Assembly (NCBI GenBank): GCA_003455945.1
Contig: DMPQ01000375.1
Span: 1 to 9,409 of the forward strand
Source of the DNA: Planctomycetaceae bacterium
GTDB lineage: Bacteria; Planctomycetota; Planctomycetia; Pirellulales; Pirellulaceae
Direction: 5' to 3'
DNA: 9,409 bases
A model generated the notes under the pieces. It was not told the origin of the DNA. It searched no databases and saw nothing but the letters and a program-made list of their open reading frames with translations. Shown here piece after piece: positions 5,640 through 9,409 of this stretch. The translations under genes were made by a program, and so were the position numbers. Within the stretch, counting starts at the first letter, position 1. The number at the start of each line of letters is the position of its first letter.

Positions 5640-6623
5640 CTAGGCCGCGCGACGCCGCTCCTTGCCGCTCTTCTTTCCCGCTTGGCCGGCCGTTTCGGCC
5701 GCCGAAGGACGCCAGGCATCGCAGGCGATCAGTCCGACGATCCGCTGGCCGAGCGAATCGATCTCGATCACCAGCTGATCGACTCGTCCGACGAAGAACA
5801 GGTAGGCGATCAACGCCGGGATCGCGACGCCCAGTCCGGCTGCGGTCGTCAGCAGCGCCTGACTGATGCCGCCGGCGATCAGCAGTTCGGGACGAGCCGC
5901 TCCGTCGACGGCGCCGAGGGCGTCGAACGCCTGGATCATGCCGAGCACGGTTCCGAGCAGCCCGAGCAGCGGCGTCACCGTGGCGATGCCGTTGATCAGA
6001 CGCAGGTAGCGCCGCAGCGAGTTCGCGACTCGCTCGCCCGAGTCGATGATCGCCTGTTCGATCTCGACGCTCGGCCGGTCCCATTTCTGGATCGCCGCCG
6101 CGAAGACCTCCGAGACCGGACTCCGGTTCTCCGTGCAGAGCGCCATCGCCGAATCGGGATCGAGCTGCTCTTCCTTCAGCTGTTCGAGAAATCGATTGAC
6201 GAAGGGGCGCGGAATGATCCGCCCCTTGCGCAGACTGATCGAACGTTCGAAGACGAAGACCATCAGGACGATCGAGCAGATCCCGATCGGGATCATCAGC
6301 AGCCCGCCGTCGCGCACGATCTGCAGCAGCGACTTGGAAGCGAAGATCTTTCCGGCCGAGGCTTCCTTGGCCGAGGCGGTCTCGGTCGCTTCGGCCGATT
6401 CGCCCGCCGAGCCGCTCTCGCTCGACTGGGGCGCCGAAGTTGCCGCCGTCGAACCGGAGGCATCCTGAGCGAACGCGCGATTCGCGTGCGGCACGACCAA
6501 GGCGAGCGCCGTCAGGAGCGCGAACGCGGCGAGCGACAGCGACACCGCCGCGCGGCGGCCTCGGTTCCGTCGCCGCTCGGGAGAGCGTTCGATGGGAGCG
6601 AAGCGTCCGGTTCCTGAAGTCAT
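5640..6623 (-). CDS. exbB: MotA/TolQ/ExbB-family proton-channel subunit with secreted N-terminal extension
   Basis: The 327-residue product forms the inner-membrane pore that, with ExbD, converts proton flow into movement of a TonB/TolA-type partner. After a basic start, residues about 25-52 form a signal-peptide-like helix ending NRAFAQ. A Ser/Ala/Glu-rich linker follows (54-95). The core then has membrane helices at about 104-126, 207-231 and 254-279. The family signature TPLLGLLGTVLGMIQAF (217-233) and ALLTTAAGLGVAIPALIAY (256-274) contain Thr225 and Thr260, matching the pore threonines of E. coli ExbB (Thr148, Thr181) by my alignment. The C-terminus is a basic Lys/Arg tail. The start at 6623 has AGGA (6633-6636) nine bases upstream. 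The gap to the preceding TPR gene is 59 bases. It is about 80 residues longer than E. coli ExbB (244 residues), because of the N-terminal extension. Confidence 0.94.
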   Translation of the reverse strand: MTSGTGRFAPIERSPERRRNRGRRAAVSLSLAAFALLTALALVVPHANRAFAQDASGSTAATSAPQSSESGSAGESAEATETASAKEASAGKIFASKSLLQIVRDGGLLMIPIGICSIVLMVFVFERSISLRKGRIIPRPFVNRFLEQLKEEQLDPDSAMALCTENRSPVSEVFAAAIQKWDRPSVEIEQAIIDSGERVANSLRRYLRLINGIATVTPLLGLLGTVLGMIQAFDALGAVDGAARPELLIAGGISQALLTTAAGLGVAIPALIAYLFFVGRVDQLVIEIDSLGQRIVGLIACDAWRPSAAETAGQAGKKSGKERRRAA

Positions 6624-6682
6624 GGCATCCGTTCCTGGTACGAGTCGCGGGACGAGCGAGATCCTTCCCGATCGTCGGCGAG

Positions 6683-9409
6683 TCAGTCGCGTCGTGAGGG
6701 TTCGATTCCTGAGGTGCCGCGCGCCGCGCTTTCCGATGCCGCACGGTCGGCGAGAGGCGGCTGGGACGATCCGAGAGCGGCGAGTCGTGACGACGCTTCG
6801 GCCGCCGCCTCGGAAGCCGGAAACTCGCGGAGCAGTCGGGCATAGGCCGCCGCCGCGGAACGCGTCTCTCCTTGGCGCTCGTGACACTTGCCGATCTGCA
6901 GGACGGCCGAGGCGCGCCAGCGCGGATGAGCGACGAACGGATCGACCGAGCGATACGCGTCGATCGCCTCGGACCATCGCTCCTGATGAAACCAGCTCTC
7001 GCCGATCATCCACTGAGCCATGGCGGCGGTTTCGGTCCCCTGCCCTGCCGTCGATCGGACGACGTTCTCGTAGTGCTGCCGGGCGACCGTGAACTCGGCG
7101 CGCGCCGCGGCGACTCGGCCGAGCAGATAATCGATCTCGTGGGCGCGACGTCCTTGAGGGTCGGCGGCGCGAGCGGCCAGTGCCGACTTTTGTGCGTCGT
7201 CCCACCGTTCGTCGCGCGATGCGAGCTGCGCCAGGCGAAGCGGGATCATCGCTCCCCAACCCTCGTCCGCGCCAGCCCCTCGCTCCGCCAGTCGTTCGAA
7301 CGAAGCTCGGGCCGTCGCTCGATCATCCGTACGGAACGCCGCCTCGGCCGACCAGTACTCGGCTCGATCGGATCCGACCGTGTCGGGATACGCGGTCCGG
7401 TACGTGTCGGCCGCCTGAGCCAGTTCCGACCAGGCTCGTCGAAGCGCCATCGATTGGAGTTCGAGCAGTCCGGCCGGCTCGAGCAGCGGCGATTCGGGAT
7501 ACTCGGCGCGGAGCGTGGCGATCCATCGCTCTGCCCCTTCGGTCTCCCCTCGCCGCAGCGCCTCGTCCGCCAGCCGATAGATCGCGTCGGCGCGATACTC
7601 CGATTCCGGAAAGCGTCGGACCAACTCCTCGAACGATCCCCGCAACGCGTTCTCGTCGCCTCGCGCCTGAGCGATCCAGGCCGACTGGTAGAGAGCCAGA
7701 TCGCGGAGCGCTCCGCTCGGGGCACTCGCGATCTGACGCAGCGCCTGGTCCGCCGCGGTCAGCGCCGCGGGGTCGTGCGAAGCGAGAGCATCCGCGGCAC
7801 GGGCCGAGATCGCGGCGCGTCGTCGATCGTCATTCCCCTGCGACTCCAGACGCTCGTAGAGCGCCGCTGCACCGGCCGAGTCGCCTCGCGCTGCCAGATG
7901 GCGCGCCAGCGTCAGGATCGCCGTCTCCCACGTCGCGTCGCCGTCGTCCGCATCGCCGATCGCGTCTCGCAACAGTCGTTCCGCAGTCGCATCATCGTTC
8001 GCCTTCGTGGCGGCGGTGGCGCGAAGCACCAACAGCCGGCGCCGCTGGGACGGTTCCGCGATCCGCTCGGTCAAACGCTCGAGCCATCGGAGCGACGCGG
8101 TCGTCGTCCCCGTCTCGAGCGCCCGTTCGGTCATCCGATGCAAGGTCGGATAGAGGCCGGCGTGATCGGGATGAGCCGACGCGTAGTCGCTCCATGCCGT
8201 GAACGCGTCGTCGTAGCGCTGGCGTCGGACCAACGCTTCGCAAAGCTCCCCGCGCACGTCCGCGGTTTCGATCCCCTCCGGGAATCGTTCCAGAAAGCTC
8301 TCGGCAGCGGCGATCAGCCGATCGTCCTTGTCGTCGAGCGTCGCGGCAGGATGACGAGCCGCGGCGATCGTCGCCAACAGCGCGGCCGAGCGGAGCGAAT
8401 CGGCGAGTCGATCGATGTCGGCCGAAGCCAGATGCTGCAGCGCGCGATCGGGTTCGCCGGCTCGTGTCCGCGCGGTCGCTGCCAACAGACTCCAGGCCCC
8501 TCGACGCGCATCGCTCGCCGGCACGTTCGCCGACAACATCGCTTCGAAGAGGGTCGCCGCATCGTCCGGACGCTCCCGAGCGAGCAGCCCTCGGGCTCGA
8601 TATTCGGCAAACGGAGTCGTCGATTCGTCGTCGGCAAGGGTCGGATCGAGCGACAGATCGGGCCGAGTCAGCTCGATCACCTGATCGAAGTCGGAAGCAT
8701 CGAAGGCGCGCTCGACCAGTCGTCGGCGCGCGGCGATCGCATGTTCGGTGCCGGGGGCTTCGTCGAGCAGGCGGAGCCATTGGGTGCGAGCCCGTTCGAG
8801 ATCGTTCGCCTCGGCGAGCGCCACTCCCCACTCGTAACGAAGCGCCGGGCAGCCTTCGGGATCGGTCTGTTCCGCCCGAGCGACCCCCTCGGCGAACAGA
8901 CGCAGCGCCTCGTCCGCATCGCCGCGGCGCTGTGCGATCCGCCCGCGCAGATAGATCCCGCGTCCCGCCAGCGGATGAGCGTCCGCCGGATCGACCAACC
9001 GTTCCAGCGTCCGCGCTGCTCGGCTGTCGTCGCCGCGTCGGAACTCGAGGATCGCGAGGTTCAGCAGTGCGTCGTCGATCCGCTCTCCCGACGTGCCGTC
9101 GGCGACCATGGTGTAGAACCGAGCCGCCTGGTCGTCGTCGCCGAGCCCCTCGAAGGCGCGCGCCAGACCGAAGCGGCAACGCTCCGAATTGGGACCGAAC
9201 GGATCGGCGGTCAGGCCCGAGGTGAACTGCGTTCGCGCCTCGTTCCAGTCGTTGCGAGCCAGTGCGATGTCGCCGAGATAGCCGCGCACGTAGCTCGTCA
9301 GCGCGTCCTCGGGATAGCGATCCAGAAAGCCGGTGAAGGCGGCCCGAGCGGTGTCGGCTTGTCCCGCCAGCAACGCCCCCTCGCCGATCCGAAACTCGGC
9401 GAAGGAGCG
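6683..9409 (-). CDS. Long tetratricopeptide-repeat (TPR) protein, 5' end outside the window
   Basis: 908 residues are visible and the frame stays open to the right edge, so the start, and any signal peptide or membrane anchor, lies outside. A TTG at 9373 is the first possible start, but coding continues upstream of it (RSFAEFRIGEGA), so it is internal. The product is almost wholly helical repeats of about 34-40 residues in the TPR pattern, for example RGYLGDIALARNDWNEARTQF, LNLAILEFRRGDDSRAARTL, YLRGRIAQRRGDADEALRLF and, near the end, IGKCHERQGETRSAAAAYARL followed by FPASEAAAEASSRL. A short disordered Ser/Ala/Arg tail closes it. TPR proteins are scaffolds. The C-terminal repeats resemble YbgF/CpoB or BamD-like TPRs in style. 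As first visible gene of the exbB-exbD operon, it may be a periplasmic scaffold for that complex. That role is inferred. Confidence 0.9.
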   Translation of the reverse strand, partial: RSFAEFRIGEGALLAGQADTARAAFTGFLDRYPEDALTSYVRGYLGDIALARNDWNEARTQFTSGLTADPFGPNSERCRFGLARAFEGLGDDDQAARFYTMVADGTSGERIDDALLNLAILEFRRGDDSRAARTLERLVDPADAHPLAGRGIYLRGRIAQRRGDADEALRLFAEGVARAEQTDPEGCPALRYEWGVALAEANDLERARTQWLRLLDEAPGTEHAIAARRRLVERAFDASDFDQVIELTRPDLSLDPTLADDESTTPFAEYRARGLLARERPDDAATLFEAMLSANVPASDARRGAWSLLAATARTRAGEPDRALQHLASADIDRLADSLRSAALLATIAAARHPAATLDDKDDRLIAAAESFLERFPEGIETADVRGELCEALVRRQRYDDAFTAWSDYASAHPDHAGLYPTLHRMTERALETGTTTASLRWLERLTERIAEPSQRRRLLVLRATAATKANDDATAERLLRDAIGDADDGDATWETAILTLARHLAARGDSAGAAALYERLESQGNDDRRRAAISARAADALASHDPAALTAADQALRQIASAPSGALRDLALYQSAWIAQARGDENALRGSFEELVRRFPESEYRADAIYRLADEALRRGETEGAERWIATLRAEYPESPLLEPAGLLELQSMALRRAWSELAQAADTYRTAYPDTVGSDRAEYWSAEAAFRTDDRATARASFERLAERGAGADEGWGAMIPLRLAQLASRDERWDDAQKSALAARAADPQGRRAHEIDYLLGRVAAARAEFTVARQHYENVVRSTAGQGTETAAMAQWMIGESWFHQERWSEAIDAYRSVDPFVAHPRWRASAVLQIGKCHERQGETRSAAAAYARLLREFPASEAAAEASSRLAALGSSQPPLADRAASESAARGTSGIEPSRRD

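Noticed and set aside
3391..6843. Very long minus-strand open frame running across exbD, exbB and the anchored toroid gene in a shifted frame
   Set aside because: Its translation is dominated by Arg/Asp/Gly/Ser runs with no domains, and the real genes in the other frames have clear motifs. The CGA/TCG bias keeps this frame free of stops.
1..9409. CRISPR arrays, tRNA or rRNA genes, insertion sequences, phage genes
   Set aside because: No regularly spaced repeats, no tRNA-like cloverleaf or rRNA segments noticed, and no transposase or integrase motifs in any plausible frame.

Overview
The window is GC-rich (third codon positions mostly G/C, with heavy use of TCG and CGA) and reads as a bacterial chromosome segment with a Gram-negative-type envelope. 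I infer a member of the Planctomycetota. That phylum carries many paralogues of the 'prenyltransferase/squalene oxidase repeat' family seen twice here, and it often places them next to ExbB/ExbD-type genes. This rests on recalled family features, since I could not run a search.

Layout: three genes run rightward. They are a squalene-cyclase-fold repeat protein (77-1207, frame open to the left edge), a secreted HtrA/DegP-type serine protease with one PDZ domain (1341-2453), and a small Cys/His-containing protein of unknown function (2592-2891). A 159-base convergent spacer (2892-3050) holds degenerate repeats and a probable intrinsic terminator. Everything to the right is a leftward operon, in transcription order: a very long TPR protein cut by the right edge (9409-6683), an ExbB/TolQ-like channel subunit (6623-5640), an ExbD/TolR-like subunit (5561-5133), and a 691-residue membrane-anchored protein with a squalene-cyclase-fold C-terminal domain (5126-3051). 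The last two genes are translationally coupled. No gene-free stretch exceeds 300 bases.

The most interesting point is the last operon gene. Its second transmembrane helix carries the Ser-x3-His signature of TonB and TolA. It is followed by about 255 residues of Pro/Glu/Asp/Ala-rich periplasmic linker, and then by an alpha-toroid domain where TonB_C or TolA_C would normally sit. It lies directly after ExbB and ExbD homologues that keep the proton-channel residues. I read this as a TonB/Tol-like, proton-motive-force-driven envelope machine whose distal effector domain is a squalene-cyclase fold. A TPR protein occupies the role that CpoB/YbgF-type partners fill near Tol systems. A second, unanchored paralogue of the effector domain and a periplasmic protease lie nearby on the opposite strand and could belong to the same envelope function. 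That link is inference only.
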